Assembly: GCF_003627215.1 (NCBI RefSeq) | Contig: NZ_CP032678.1 | Coordinates: 806,001 to 870,000 of the forward strand | Reading direction: 5' to 3' | Length of the DNA: 64,000 nucleotides | DNA from: Pseudomonas sp. Leaf58 | Lineage (GTDB): Bacteria; Pseudomonadota; Gammaproteobacteria; Pseudomonadales; Pseudomonadaceae | Shown: piece by piece, positions 1-9,102 of the stretch | Position numbering within the stretch: the stretch's first letter is position 1 | Layout: each line of letters opens with the position of its first letter | Position numbers and translations under genes: made by a program | Notes under the pieces: model-generated | The model's database searches: none | What the model saw: only the letters and a program-made list of their open reading frames with translations | What the model was told of the DNA's origin: nothing

Positions 1-1321
1 AGTGTTCTGCCAGATGAGGATTTCGCTTCACATCACTGGCCACCTTTGGGGACAGCACCTGGCCCCCGCTATCACCCTTTGGCCCATTCTGGCCATTGAG
101 CGTGGTGAAGTCCTTGAGCAGTTGCATGAAGAGAGCGCCCGAGGGCCCTTCATACCGAAGCTGCTTATCCTCCCAGGACGACTCGTAGTATTGGCAGGAA
201 AAATCCTGGTCGCTCAGGGATTTGATGTTTTCAAAAATACCCTGGAACTTGCTGTGCAAGCGATCGTTGTTGTTAACCTCGGGGGGTTGACTCAGGCTCA
301 GGAGCACGTGGTGATCCAGGTTGAGCGTGTCAGGGTTGAAAGTTCTGCACCAATTGAGGGCTGCCTCACTGCGCCAGGGGGTTGCTGAACGTCCCCTCAT
401 GACTTTACTGATTTCCACACTTACTGAATGACCAAGCACCCGACAGGGATTGAAAAAGCGCGCCGCTTCATTCTCAACGACATAACCGCTGCCATGCACC
501 TCATGCGGAATAACCTTTTCCGCCGCTGCACCTACCGCGTTGTAGTCAACCAGCAAGCTCGCCCGAGCGTAATCATCAGCGATCGAGTCCTCGATGATGG
601 ACATCACCTTTGCGGAAAATGCGGTGGCGTCGAGGTAACCCTTTTCTTTGACCCCCTGGATGATGCACTTCACCACACGGTTGATGTCCGGGGAGGCAAT
701 GTCGTAGTTTCCGGCAGCCACCTGTCTGAACGTGTGCATCACCATTTCGCCACTGATGTTCACCAGCGAGGGCGTGTATTGAGCAAAAATCTCCTTGCCA
801 TGTTGGACAATGCCGCTGACAAGCTCATCCAGGGCTTGAGTGTCGCCGGTCTTACCGATATGGGTTAACACATCCGTGACAAACACTGCATCAAGCCGCC
901 CTTGCCCAACCTGTTGTGCCTGAATAACCCCGATGATTTTGAACAGGTCGTCGAAGTGGCGAGATTCGACCAGCCGCTGGGCATAGCCCTCCATCCCCTC
1001 GAAAAAATTCACATGGGTGCGCGCATCCACAAAGCTGCTGTCGGGGTAATGCTGCTCGCCCCAGCGTATGACGTTGCGCAGGGTTTCCTGAATGCGATAG
1101 GAGACTTTTTCAAGCTGGTGCAGCGGCGTGGATTCCAGTGCCTTGCCGACAAGCTCCTGACTGAGAAATCGCATCGCCTGCTCAGATAGCGTTGCAGTCT
1201 CGACGACACTTTCCAACACCGCTTCGAGGGATGCCCGCACGGTGCTTTCAAGCTCAGGATAAGGCGCCCACAGGCGAACGAACTTTCTATCGTCAAGGAA
1301 CGATTTTATTTTCGGATTCAT
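1..1321 (-). CDS. Unrecognised large protein, cut by the left edge
   Basis: An open frame of 440 codons runs from an ATG at 1321 to the window edge without a stop, so the C-terminus is missing. A plausible ribosome site (AGGGCAA) lies just upstream. I do not recognise the family. The visible part begins MNPKIKSFLDDRKFVRLW, looks alpha-helical and soluble, and has no signal peptide or membrane segment. In size and style it resembles the proteins in this window that end in LxxDLGL, but the end that would show the tag is outside the window. The forward-strand frames opposite it look like shadows. Confidence 0.75.
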   Translation of the reverse strand, partial: MNPKIKSFLDDRKFVRLWAPYPELESTVRASLEAVLESVVETATLSEQAMRFLSQELVGKALESTPLHQLEKVSYRIQETLRNVIRWGEQHYPDSSFVDARTHVNFFEGMEGYAQRLVESRHFDDLFKIIGVIQAQQVGQGRLDAVFVTDVLTHIGKTGDTQALDELVSGIVQHGKEIFAQYTPSLVNISGEMVMHTFRQVAAGNYDIASPDINRVVKCIIQGVKEKGYLDATAFSAKVMSIIEDSIADDYARASLLVDYNAVGAAAEKVIPHEVHGSGYVVENEAARFFNPCRVLGHSVSVEISKVMRGRSATPWRSEAALNWCRTFNPDTLNLDHHVLLSLSQPPEVNNNDRLHSKFQGIFENIKSLSDQDFSCQYYESSWEDKQLRYEGPSGALFMQLLKDFTTLNGQNGPKGDSGGQVLSPKVASDVKRNPHLAEH

Positions 1322-1323
1322 GA

Positions 1324-1330
1324 TATATTG
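1324..1330 (+). promoter_or_regulatory. TATATTG promoter-like element
   Basis: TATATTG lies 31 bases before the start of the HD-hydrolase gene and may be its -10 element. The same seven bases recur upstream of about ten genes here. No convincing -35 is visible. Confidence 0.35.
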
Positions 1331-1361
1331 CCCTATGATTTAAGCCAGAGTAGCACGCCCG

Positions 1362-1943
1362 ATGGCCACGAATGAAGACGATTTTGTGCTCAAAGCCGAG
1401 GCCTTGGCACGGGAGATCTATGCGGACAAATACAGGTCTGGCGAGAGCAGGCGCGCCTACATTGAACACCCTTTGGCGCTGGTTGCCATCTTACGGCGCC
1501 ATGGCGCGTCAGACCCCGTTACCTTGGCAGGGGCTTTGCTGCACGATGCGGTCGAGGAGAATGAGCATGACCCGCAGGTGGCCATCGCCATAGAAAGGGA
1601 GTCGGGGACAGAAGTGCTGGCGCTGGTGCTTGAGCTCACTGATCTCAACGGCGTGTCGCGAGAAGAGCGCAGGGCCGAGCAGATTGCCCGCGCCAAGGGT
1701 TACAGCGTGCGGGCTGGCCTGGTCAGGACGGCGGACAAGCTCGCCAACCTTTCTGAGATCCTGGACTCACCCCCAAAATGGGCGCCAAAGCACGTCATCG
1801 CGTATGCCCGTTTTGCCATGCAGGTGGTGGAGGTCTGTGGTCATGTGTGCCCAGCCATGGCCCTTGAGTGCCAGCAGGCCTATGAGCAAGTTCTCGTTCG
1901 ATATGCAGCGCCGCAAAGCGCGCCTCAAACGCCCAGCTCATAA
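1362..1943 (+). CDS. Small alarmone hydrolase-like HD-domain protein (MESH1/SpoT type)
   Basis: A 193-residue single-domain HD phosphohydrolase resembling the hydrolase domain of SpoT and stand-alone MESH1-type enzymes. Visible metal-site residues are H36, the HD pair at 61-62 within LLHDAVEE, and D125 within RTADKLANL. Their spacing fits MESH1. Such enzymes remove pyrophosphate from (p)ppGpp, and some act on NADPH. There is no synthetase, TGS or ACT domain, so this should be hydrolase only. It diverges from the unknown gene at 1321 and its last 19 bases overlap the convergent gene at 1925. A role in damping the host stringent response is inference. Confidence 0.8.
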   Translation: MATNEDDFVLKAEALAREIYADKYRSGESRRAYIEHPLALVAILRRHGASDPVTLAGALLHDAVEENEHDPQVAIAIERESGTEVLALVLELTDLNGVSREERRAEQIARAKGYSVRAGLVRTADKLANLSEILDSPPKWAPKHVIAYARFAMQVVEVCGHVCPAMALECQQAYEQVLVRYAAPQSAPQTPSS

Positions 1944-2641
1944 GCCAGGGCGGCTGCACGAAAGGCTTCCGGAACCTGTTCTTGCCACCGCTTGGGCAGG
2001 TTCATGTGCTTGATCAACAACAGCAGGCGAGCCTCGGTCTGGCAAGACTGAATGGCCTGGCGCTTCTGCTTGGCCGTCATCAGCCAGGAGGCCACCAGGT
2101 ACAGTGACGGGTTGCTGTCTCGGTCAGCCCGTATCAGCAGTTCGTGCCAACCGTCCAGGTTGTCAAAGCCAAGCGTGTGTTGCCAACTGATCATCTCGTG
2201 ACGCACGGCCAATTCAATGACCATTCGGTGGTACGCATCGGGCTTGCTGGCGTACTTTTCGCAGGCATCGGCGAACTGCTGCTCCGAGACTTTGGCACCC
2301 AGCGCCAGCATCTTCTGGGTCAGGTCAGCGGACTTTGCCTGGTAGGGATAATTCATCGCCACTTTAGCGGTGGCGGCGTCGAGTCGCGTGGGCAAGGCAC
2401 TGCAGAATTCAGCAGTTTTTCCCTCCGCCATGGCTTGATCCTGCATATCCCAGATATGACTCGCCAGCCTGGCCCTCACATGGGGATAGCGCAGGGCCAC
2501 TTTGAGGTCAGCCCAACGCCCCTGGAATGTACAGTCATTGAGAAATGAATCAATTTCATCTGCGGCAGCAGATTTCGAGATCGCTGCCGACAAGTCGGGC
2601 TTGGCGCTGGAGTCAGTCATCTGGAGAGAATTCGAAGACAT
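1925..2641 (-). CDS. Unrecognised protein ending in LAYELGV (variant of the shared C-terminal tag)
   Basis: 238 residues, predicted soluble and helical, with no family I recognise. It ends in LAYELGV, which fits the LxxDLGL tag seen on 17 other proteins here, with E for D and V for the last L. The start is taken at 2641; an ATG seven codons in (2620) is possible. The 3' end overlaps the convergent HD-hydrolase gene by 19 bases. Confidence 0.75.
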   Translation of the reverse strand: MSSNSLQMTDSSAKPDLSAAISKSAAADEIDSFLNDCTFQGRWADLKVALRYPHVRARLASHIWDMQDQAMAEGKTAEFCSALPTRLDAATAKVAMNYPYQAKSADLTQKMLALGAKVSEQQFADACEKYASKPDAYHRMVIELAVRHEMISWQHTLGFDNLDGWHELLIRADRDSNPSLYLVASWLMTAKQKRQAIQSCQTEARLLLLIKHMNLPKRWQEQVPEAFRAAALAYELGV

Positions 2642-2704
2642 ATGGATGGCACCTCTGCTTACCCCGATGGTAGCGCGAAGGTTTCATAAGTGCCAGTGAT
2701 TTGA

Positions 2705-3028
2705 TCAAGGCGCCAGGCGTATCGCCGATGATTCTGAAAATGGCTTGATCGCTAGCTGCTGATACCCGTCTGCGGTTTGTCGCAGAATGACCAAATGGCA
2801 CGCATTCATGCTTTCCAGGGACTCTGGGTTCACACCAAAGCAGCCAATGACCACGTCTTTTGAATCATTGAACAAGACAAATCCATCTAGGTGTTTTTGG
2901 GCGTGGGGTTCATTGGTAAAGGGAATATCCCCTTCGCTGGCTGGCCATATCAAGGCACAGAATGGAACGCCATCCTCAGCGCCAAAAGCCAGCTCGAATC
3001 TGTTGATCGTGCGGGTGATGCTTGCCAT
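2705..3028 (-). CDS. Unrecognised 107-residue protein
   Basis: A small soluble protein beginning MASITRTINRFELAFGAEDG, preceded by GGAACCAAC as a weak ribosome site. It alternates strands and helices in composition and has no membrane segment or signal peptide. No function can be assigned. It stands alone between two genes of the C-terminal tag family but lacks the tag (it ends in AIRLAP). Confidence 0.65.
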   Translation of the reverse strand: MASITRTINRFELAFGAEDGVPFCALIWPASEGDIPFTNEPHAQKHLDGFVLFNDSKDVVIGCFGVNPESLESMNACHLVILRQTADGYQQLAIKPFSESSAIRLAP

Positions 3029-3108
3029 GTTGGTTCCGTCTTCGATTTATACGTTTATTGTATAAGGGATTCTGGATCAAGGCAATTTTCATCACCAGGT
3101 ATTTATGC

Positions 3109-3588
3109 TCACAAGCCCAGCTCGATACCAAGCTGATCCTCACGCCCTTTCTCGTCAGCTCGGACAAAGTCCTTGCTGCCGACACCCGTGGTGTTGATTA
3201 GAAACGCCATGATGAAGGGATCACTGGTTTCAGCTATCCGTACGATTTCGCCGCGATCAAGCTCTGCCAGGCCGCGCAGCACGGGCTGCAAGCGCACCTT
3301 GAGTTGACCTGTGCCGACCGATGCCAGTTTCGCCAGGGCTTTGGCCACCGGGTCGTCACCGGTCACGGCATAGAATGGTGTGGTGCACATGGCCTGAACT
3401 TCGGCGACAAAGCTGATCAGTTCCTCCGTGGAGGCCTCCTCTCGGAAGAATCGCTCCAGGTACTCGCCGCCAAGCGCATCGTTGCCAGCCGTTCTCACCA
3501 GATCCGACCAGCCACACATTTTTTCTCGCAGCCTTCTCATGCCTTGGGGCTCTTTAGCACTTGTGGGTTGCTGACTGCCTTTGTTCAT
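3109..3588 (-). CDS. Unrecognised protein with C-terminal LGIELGL tag
   Basis: 159 residues, the smallest tagged protein in the window; it ends in LGIELGL. The N-terminus (MNKGSQQPTSAKEPQG) looks disordered, followed by helical segments. Its ATG overlaps the stop of the upstream tagged gene in an ATGA arrangement, so the two are probably translationally coupled. No enzymatic motif is visible. Confidence 0.75.
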   Translation of the reverse strand: MNKGSQQPTSAKEPQGMRRLREKMCGWSDLVRTAGNDALGGEYLERFFREEASTEELISFVAEVQAMCTTPFYAVTGDDPVAKALAKLASVGTGQLKVRLQPVLRGLAELDRGEIVRIAETSDPFIMAFLINTTGVGSKDFVRADEKGREDQLGIELGL

Positions 3589-5059
3589 AGTCCGAGATCC
3601 CTTTCCAGTGCCAGAACCTGCGAGTTGGGGAAGTGCTCAACCACAAGTCGTTTTTGTTCGGGAGCGATTGAGAGGTAAAGATTCTCCGCCGCCTGGATGC
3701 TCATGGCACCTGCAATCTTTGCAGTTTCTTCCACCCCGGCGAAATGGCAAGCATTGCGGATTGAGGTCGTTACCGGGTTGTTCGACTGACGTTGCGTGGC
3801 ATAGGCGTACTCAATGATTTCGAAATCAGTCATCGCATGGATATCCTTGCTCGCGGTCTTCAGTTCGTTTGCCAACAAGCGAAAATCGGGGACATTGGCG
3901 ACATTCTTGTCGAACACTTGCGCAGTGCTGACAGATAGTGCTTGAGGAAGCCTTCTCCGCCCAGGATACGCACACCGGAGGTCATGATGGGGGCAGCGGG
4001 CAAGCATCGAAAGTGAGGCATCAGCTCGGGCAGGCGGCGCACACACATTTCATGCAGCCTGGGCGCCACGTCTTGCATGGCCATGCACCGTGTTAAGATC
4101 CAGTGAAGCAGTTCCAGGGCCGGGGTTTCGCGCTGCATATTGCGCAGCTCGGCCTCAAGCTGGGGGGTGCTCAGCAGCGCGTCTTCCCCAAATGTTGAAA
4201 GGGCTAGTTTGAACGAAGTGGCAGGCCCACTACCGCTGCAGTTACGCCGTCCGAGCACATTGGTCGCAAAGAGTTCGATAACTGCCTCATCCCCGAGGGC
4301 TGCTCTATATCCCGCCAGGTAGCAAGGCTTGATACCTGCCCCGGAGATGAACATGTCGCGGAAAAACACCTCGATAACGTCGAATTCAAGCTTGGTTTTG
4401 GTGAAGTGCTCCAGGTACTTCGCGAACGTCTTGGGGTAGTCCACGGCAATGAAGAAGTCACTGTCCCGTGCAACCGCGTTGAAACTGTCGTGCCCGCCCA
4501 CGTACTTGCTGACCAGACCCGCCAGGGCGGTGTCGATCAGGTCAGAGTCTTTGAATTGATCCCTCATCATGTTGCTGATGCAAGGCAGGAGGTTGATCCG
4601 TCCGGTGTAGGACTGAATCCAGCCGGCAATTCGCTTCTCATCGGGAGGAACGCCCAGGGTGGCAGCCAGCTCGATTTCTTTCGAAATCAGGCTCACCACA
4701 CCCGACTGACCGATCGCTTCGGTGCTGGCAATGGCGGGCATCAATTTCGTGTAGGTGAGCACACTCAGGCTGTCGCACCAATGATTGATGAATTGCCACT
4801 TGTCTTTGTCGGGCCATTGCTCGAAAGCGTTGAGAAGCGGGGTAATGTCCTTGATGAAGGCGTCATGCGGGGCATTTGGGCTGCGGCCAGTGCCCAGATG
4901 TGCCGCAAGACTTTTCACCGCCATTTGGTTGACCCAGAAGGCGTCACGAAACGCAGCGAAGGTGTTGCTCTCTGTCGATGGGTAGTCGACGGCAAGCGTG
5001 TTGCGTTCAATGCTTGCCTGCAGGGCTTCCAATCGCTGTGAATCAATCTGGTGGCGCAT
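3585..5059 (-). CDS. Unrecognised protein with C-terminal LERDLGL tag; frame interrupted near 3925
   Basis: The reading frame starts at ATG 5059 behind a strong AAAGGAG site and shifts by one base near 3921-3927. The first frame reads through HYLSAL and then runs into unrelated sequence. The second frame continues with QVFDKNVANVPDF and ends in LERDLGL. Restoring one G (CTGGCG for CTGCG) gives one product of about 491 residues. No family is recognised; it looks helical and soluble. It diverges from the tagged gene at 5175 across a 115-base intergenic region, and its stop overlaps the next tagged gene. Either a sequencing slip or a real pseudogene. Confidence 0.7.
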
Positions 5060-5174
5060 GGGTATTCTCCTTTCTTGGTATTGTGGCGTCGGATAAGCGC
5101 GGGGATCAAGCACTCTAAGTCACCCTTTGCCCTCGGTTTGTCGTCACCGGCATACTGATCAAAAGGAGCGCACC

Positions 5175-6764
5175 ATGAATCTGAATCACACCCCTTTGAT
5201 CGATGCATCCGATGAGTACAAGGAGGCGCTATGCGTGCTTCCTGGCTCCAGGGGAAGCTTGATCGCTGACTTCGATCGCACCCTCTCCCAAATGGAGGGG
5301 GATCTCAAACACCAGGCCATGAACTGGCTTTTGGATGGCGCGTTCCTGTGGCAGAAACGCGACCTCCTTGACTACCTGGTTGAAAACGGCGTAACTCAAC
5401 AGCCTGGCTTCTTCAGCGATCTCTCGGGCGCATTGACACTTTACACCCGTGTTCGCACTGCGAATCTTGCTGGTAACGACAAGATCTTGGGCTTCATCGC
5501 CCTCCTCCAGGATTATGCCGCGACCCTGGGTGATGATTTCAAACGCGAAGCTGTTTGCCATCTGCTGCCTCGCAGTGATCGGGCCATGGCTGTGGAAGAG
5601 GATTATCGCGAGGAGTTTGAGCAACACCTGGATTTGTTCAGAATGGTTTTTGGCAAGGACGTGTTCCTAGATCCTGAAATTGGCAATACGCTGCTGTGTC
5701 ACATTGCGGAAACGCCGAGCTACGCGTGCAAATACGGTGAGGTTTTCACCACCCTGATCACGCACCTTGGCGACGATTTTCGCTTCAACGACTATGATGT
5801 GACTGCCCGTTTACTAGGTGACAAAGCGTATTATTGCTCGCAGCAATTTTTCGACAAACATCAGCAGTGCGTTGCCGGCCTCTTGAGTCATATCAAGCGC
5901 CCCGCCATGCACAGCGCATCACTGGTAAAGCTGGTAAGCGCCCTGGGTCATGTCGCCCTTCCGATCCTGGCGGACGATGAGCGTCTCCCTATTGGCTCGG
6001 GCGTTATGGGCAAGCTCAATGCTCACCTGCTATATGGCGAGGAAAGGGGGCAGGCAGGCCTTGCCAGCCATCGCCAGATTCACGAAGCGTTGGCCAGGCG
6101 TGTGCTCACCCACCCTGCCTTTGCAGGTCAGGTGTCAATTGCACCGGATCTGCGCGAAGTTCCTGCTAACGGTTATGCTGGCTTGACCGCAATCGTGGCC
6201 AGGCGGGAGGGCGTCAGTCTCACGCTCAGGCCCGAGAATCTCGAAAGCTTTAGTGTGATGATAGCGGAAACCCAGGGTTTTGATGAAGAAGACCGCCGCG
6301 AGCTGTATGCATTTCTCAAGGATCAAATGGGTTATGAAGTCCTTAAAGCCTACCAGCGCGCCAGCAAAAACAGCCCGGAAAACCCAATCGTCTCCAGGAT
6401 GGCCGCCCTGGATCCGAAGATGCTTGTCGACGCCTGCCTGATCCAGGTCTGCTATGAGCAGATCCTCAAGCGGGCTTCGAAAAATCCACCAAGCTCAACA
6501 GATGTCCCCCTACTTGAGGCCGCAAGAAACGCGGCGAGAAGCGGAATGCGAAATGACAGCGCAAACCCTCATGCGAAATTCTACAAGGCGGCGCGCTGCC
6601 TGGTCGAACAGATGGACGACGCGAGAATCCTGGCGCATTTACCCAAGAACAAGCGCTTCGCACAGCAGATGGTCATGAACAACCTGGTCAAGGATCGGCA
6701 ATACATTGCCCTGCTCACACCACGTCAGCAAGAGGACATGCTGAGCAAAGACCTAGGCCTATGA
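5175..6764 (+). CDS. Unrecognised 529-residue protein with C-terminal LSKDLGL tag
   Basis: The start is ATG 5175, preceded by AAAGGAGCG; an upstream in-frame start at 5127 has no such site. The protein is long, mostly helical and soluble, with no recognised domain or catalytic motif. It ends in LSKDLGL, with codons GAC CTA GGC CTA for the last four residues. It is divergent to another tagged gene (5059), suggesting a shared bidirectional promoter. Its last six bases overlap the convergent xseB-like gene. Confidence 0.8.
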   Translation: MNLNHTPLIDASDEYKEALCVLPGSRGSLIADFDRTLSQMEGDLKHQAMNWLLDGAFLWQKRDLLDYLVENGVTQQPGFFSDLSGALTLYTRVRTANLAGNDKILGFIALLQDYAATLGDDFKREAVCHLLPRSDRAMAVEEDYREEFEQHLDLFRMVFGKDVFLDPEIGNTLLCHIAETPSYACKYGEVFTTLITHLGDDFRFNDYDVTARLLGDKAYYCSQQFFDKHQQCVAGLLSHIKRPAMHSASLVKLVSALGHVALPILADDERLPIGSGVMGKLNAHLLYGEERGQAGLASHRQIHEALARRVLTHPAFAGQVSIAPDLREVPANGYAGLTAIVARREGVSLTLRPENLESFSVMIAETQGFDEEDRRELYAFLKDQMGYEVLKAYQRASKNSPENPIVSRMAALDPKMLVDACLIQVCYEQILKRASKNPPSSTDVPLLEAARNAARSGMRNDSANPHAKFYKAARCLVEQMDDARILAHLPKNKRFAQQMVMNNLVKDRQYIALLTPRQQEDMLSKDLGL

Positions 6765-6968
6765 CCGCACCAGGCCCTGCGCCGCGCTGAGCTCTTCACG
6801 GATCGCGGCGGTACGCTGCTTGATGTGGTTGTAGGCATTCACGCCCTCGGAAACGATCGGCATCACCAGCTCCACATTGGGTTCTGGCATCTGCCCCGGC
6901 GACAGGGCAAGCACCGCATTCTTTAGGATCTGGGCGTGGTTGATGGTGTTGGTATTGGTGTCAGTCAT
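6759..6968 (-). CDS. xseB: Exonuclease VII small subunit-like protein
   Basis: A 69-residue helical protein starting MTDTNTNTINHAQ, with the pattern LSPGQMPEPNVELVMPIVSEGVNAY near the middle, reminiscent of the two-helix XseB fold. The ATG overlaps the end of xseA by 8 bases (ATGACTGA), which implies translational coupling. XseB subunits bind the long coiled-coil arm of XseA to form the active exonuclease VII that degrades single-stranded DNA. Similarity is modest, so assignment rests partly on position and size. Confidence 0.65.
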   Translation of the reverse strand: MTDTNTNTINHAQILKNAVLALSPGQMPEPNVELVMPIVSEGVNAYNHIKQRTAAIREELSAAQGLVRS

Positions 6969-8325
6969 GCGATGCCTCCACGACAGCCCTGACCGGGCCA
7001 TCTTTGAATGTGAGTGTGAGTAAGGTTCCTGCGGGTGCCTGGGTCGAAGATGTCACAAATCCGTCCGGGCTCTGTGCATAGGCATAGCCTCGCTGCAAAA
7101 TGGCCAGGGGGTTAGCAGCCATCACTTCGGAAATCCACTGATCGGCCTGAGCCTCAGCTTTGTCCAATTGCTTGTGGGCATGGTGAAAAACCAGTTCAAG
7201 ATCCTGATTCGCCTGCTCCATGATGGTTTGCAGGGCGATCTCGGTATGTGCGCGCAACTGATCCATCGACCGCTCATTGCCAGACTCGGCCTTGTCCAGC
7301 TGCATTTCAGCGGCAGTTACCAGGCGCTCGATGTCGCTATCCGCCCGCGCTTCAGCGTTGCTTAACTGTGCTTGCGCATGGTCAAGCAGCTGGACGATGC
7401 GCGTGTCAGCGTCATGCTCTGCCCGGTCGAGCACCTGATGAGCAATACGGGTGAGATTAAGAAAGTTTTCATGAATCTCGTTTGCTGCTCGGACAATGGT
7501 TTCCTTGATATGGGAAATCACCAGGCTGGGCGTTGCGAATCGGCTGTGGGCCACCTCATCGAGCAACAGCTTGTCGCGCTCATGACCAATGCCAATCATC
7601 ACCGGCATGGGCGTGCGGCAAATGGCATGTGCCAGGCGCCTGTGGTTGAGCTGGTAAAGCCCTGACTTGTCACCTCCTCCTCTAATGATGATGAGCGCCT
7701 GGTAGGGCAGCGCTCGATGCATGTTCACCACCTTGGCCATCGCATCGACGATGAGGTCGCCGGGATTCTCCCCTTGAAACGCGCAATGAAAGTAGTCGAA
7801 CTGACAGATGCCCAGGGCATGAAGGCGATCAGCCTCCACCCGAAAGTCACCAAGCCCTGCCGCATCGGGCGGCGAAATCACTGCCAGGCGCGTGAAATCA
7901 TCAGGCATGGCCAGGTTTTTGTTGAGGGTGTAAACGCCCTTTTCCTTCAGAAAAGTGCGAATGTCCCTGAGTCTGGACTCCATGTCACCCAGCGTATAGG
8001 TTGAATCCAGGCCGAGCACCCGCAGCTTGAAGCCGAAGCTTTCATGGAAGATCGGCTTGACCTTAACCAACACCTTCATGCCCGATTGAAGCTTGTTGCT
8101 GGTCTCCGCTTCAAACCGTGTCACATGCGCCGCGTCTCCTTTCCAGATCACGGCACTGGCCTTGGCAACTTCACGGCGATTGCCATCGTATTCAACCAGC
8201 TCCAAGTAGCGATGAGCCCCAGTAGAAATGGATAGAATTTCGGCGGTAATCCAGGCCTCAGCGAAGGACGAAGTAACGACATCCTTGACGCCGCCCAGGT
8301 AGCGAGAGAGAGGTGTGGACTGCAT
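6961..8325 (-). CDS. xseA: Exonuclease VII large subunit
   Basis: 454 residues, the usual XseA length. The order is an N-terminal OB-fold (about 1-110; starts MQSTPLSRYLGG and contains TAEILSIS), a catalytic core with IIIRGGGDKSGLYQLNHR and GIGHERDKLLLDEVAHSRFATPS, then a long charged coiled coil (about 285-410) where small subunits bind, and a C-terminal segment ANPLAILQRGYAYA typical of the family. The enzyme digests single-stranded DNA into oligonucleotides in repair and recombination. The arm contains near-repeats of LDKAEAQADQ/LSNAEARADSD type. Confidence 0.9.
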   Translation of the reverse strand: MQSTPLSRYLGGVKDVVTSSFAEAWITAEILSISTGAHRYLELVEYDGNRREVAKASAVIWKGDAAHVTRFEAETSNKLQSGMKVLVKVKPIFHESFGFKLRVLGLDSTYTLGDMESRLRDIRTFLKEKGVYTLNKNLAMPDDFTRLAVISPPDAAGLGDFRVEADRLHALGICQFDYFHCAFQGENPGDLIVDAMAKVVNMHRALPYQALIIIRGGGDKSGLYQLNHRRLAHAICRTPMPVMIGIGHERDKLLLDEVAHSRFATPSLVISHIKETIVRAANEIHENFLNLTRIAHQVLDRAEHDADTRIVQLLDHAQAQLSNAEARADSDIERLVTAAEMQLDKAESGNERSMDQLRAHTEIALQTIMEQANQDLELVFHHAHKQLDKAEAQADQWISEVMAANPLAILQRGYAYAQSPDGFVTSSTQAPAGTLLTLTFKDGPVRAVVEASHD

Positions 8326-8390
8326 GTGCTTTCCTAGATCAGTACATGCAGCCAGTATAACGCAGTGAGCAGGATATTTTGCTGCGATTA

Positions 8391-8981
8391 TCAGGCTTTC
8401 GGGCCCGGCGCGAAGGCACCGCCAGGGCCGGCAGGGCCATTGCCCACATCCTTCGAATGCTCCTGCTCCTTTTTCATCTCATGCGCATGATCTTCAAATT
8501 CATTGAGCTTCTTCTCCATTTTGGCGACAAGTTTGTCGTAGTCCGCGCCATAGCCCGAAAAGCCATTGGACATCTCTTCATTACCCTTGCCGAATACCTT
8601 TTTGAGCATATTGATGATGCCTTCGACCATTTTCTTGAAGGTCAGGTACATCGCATCCGCCTCGTTGTACGGTTGCTCCTGAGGCCTCATGCGCTCAAAC
8701 GCGTTAGCCATCTGCATGGCTTTCTGCCGTTGCAATGCGTTGGGGTCATCATTTGAGTGCGACTCCTTGAACTCGGTAGCGGCCCGCATGGCGTTTTCGA
8801 AGCCCATGTTCCGTGAGGCCTGGGTGGTAATGTTTTCTGCACTGGGGTCGCTGGGCAGCACAACGGACAAGGTGTCAATTTTGGCGCTGACAAGGCCTGC
8901 AGCCCCCCCAGAACCTTCGAGCAGGGGTGCGGCATTGCTTTTCAGGGAAGGTTCAACGGCTGACGCGGCGGGATTGCTCAT
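8391..8981 (-). CDS. Unrecognised 196-residue protein
   Basis: Starts at ATG 8981 behind AGAGG. The N-terminal third is low-complexity (Ala/Ser/Gly), the middle is helical, and the C-terminal third contains a charged amphipathic helix (KMEKKLNEFEDHAHEMKKEQ) followed by a Gly/Pro/Ala tail. No signal peptide and no clear membrane helix. It lies 65 bases upstream of xseA on the same strand and could share its transcript. Function unknown; the composition would suit a secreted-substrate-like or structural protein, but nothing shows it. Confidence 0.7.
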   Translation of the reverse strand: MSNPAASAVEPSLKSNAAPLLEGSGGAAGLVSAKIDTLSVVLPSDPSAENITTQASRNMGFENAMRAATEFKESHSNDDPNALQRQKAMQMANAFERMRPQEQPYNEADAMYLTFKKMVEGIINMLKKVFGKGNEEMSNGFSGYGADYDKLVAKMEKKLNEFEDHAHEMKKEQEHSKDVGNGPAGPGGAFAPGPKA

Positions 8982-9047
8982 GGGAAACCTCTTTTCTTTG
9001 ATTATGCCATGACCAAAACGCCTGTTCCAGATGCTTCGTTTTTTGTG

Positions 9048-9054
9048 TATATTG
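9048..9054 (+). promoter_or_regulatory. TATATTG promoter-like element
   Basis: TATATTG (in GTATATTG) sits 48 bases before the start at 9103 in an otherwise empty intergenic region. It is one of the recurrent promoter-like heptamers of this window. Confidence 0.35.
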
Positions 9055-9102
9055 CCGTACGACCACCGAATGACGATTGCTCACCCAAGGCCAGGAGGGA
9101 TT

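Noticed and set aside
428..1189. Plus-strand frames near the left edge
   Set aside because: They lie opposite a continuous coding frame on the minus strand from 1321 to the edge and have no ribosome sites.
2613..2801. Minus-strand 62-residue frame
   Set aside because: It overlaps both neighbouring genes in another frame, has no ribosome site and ends in a composition unlike its neighbours.
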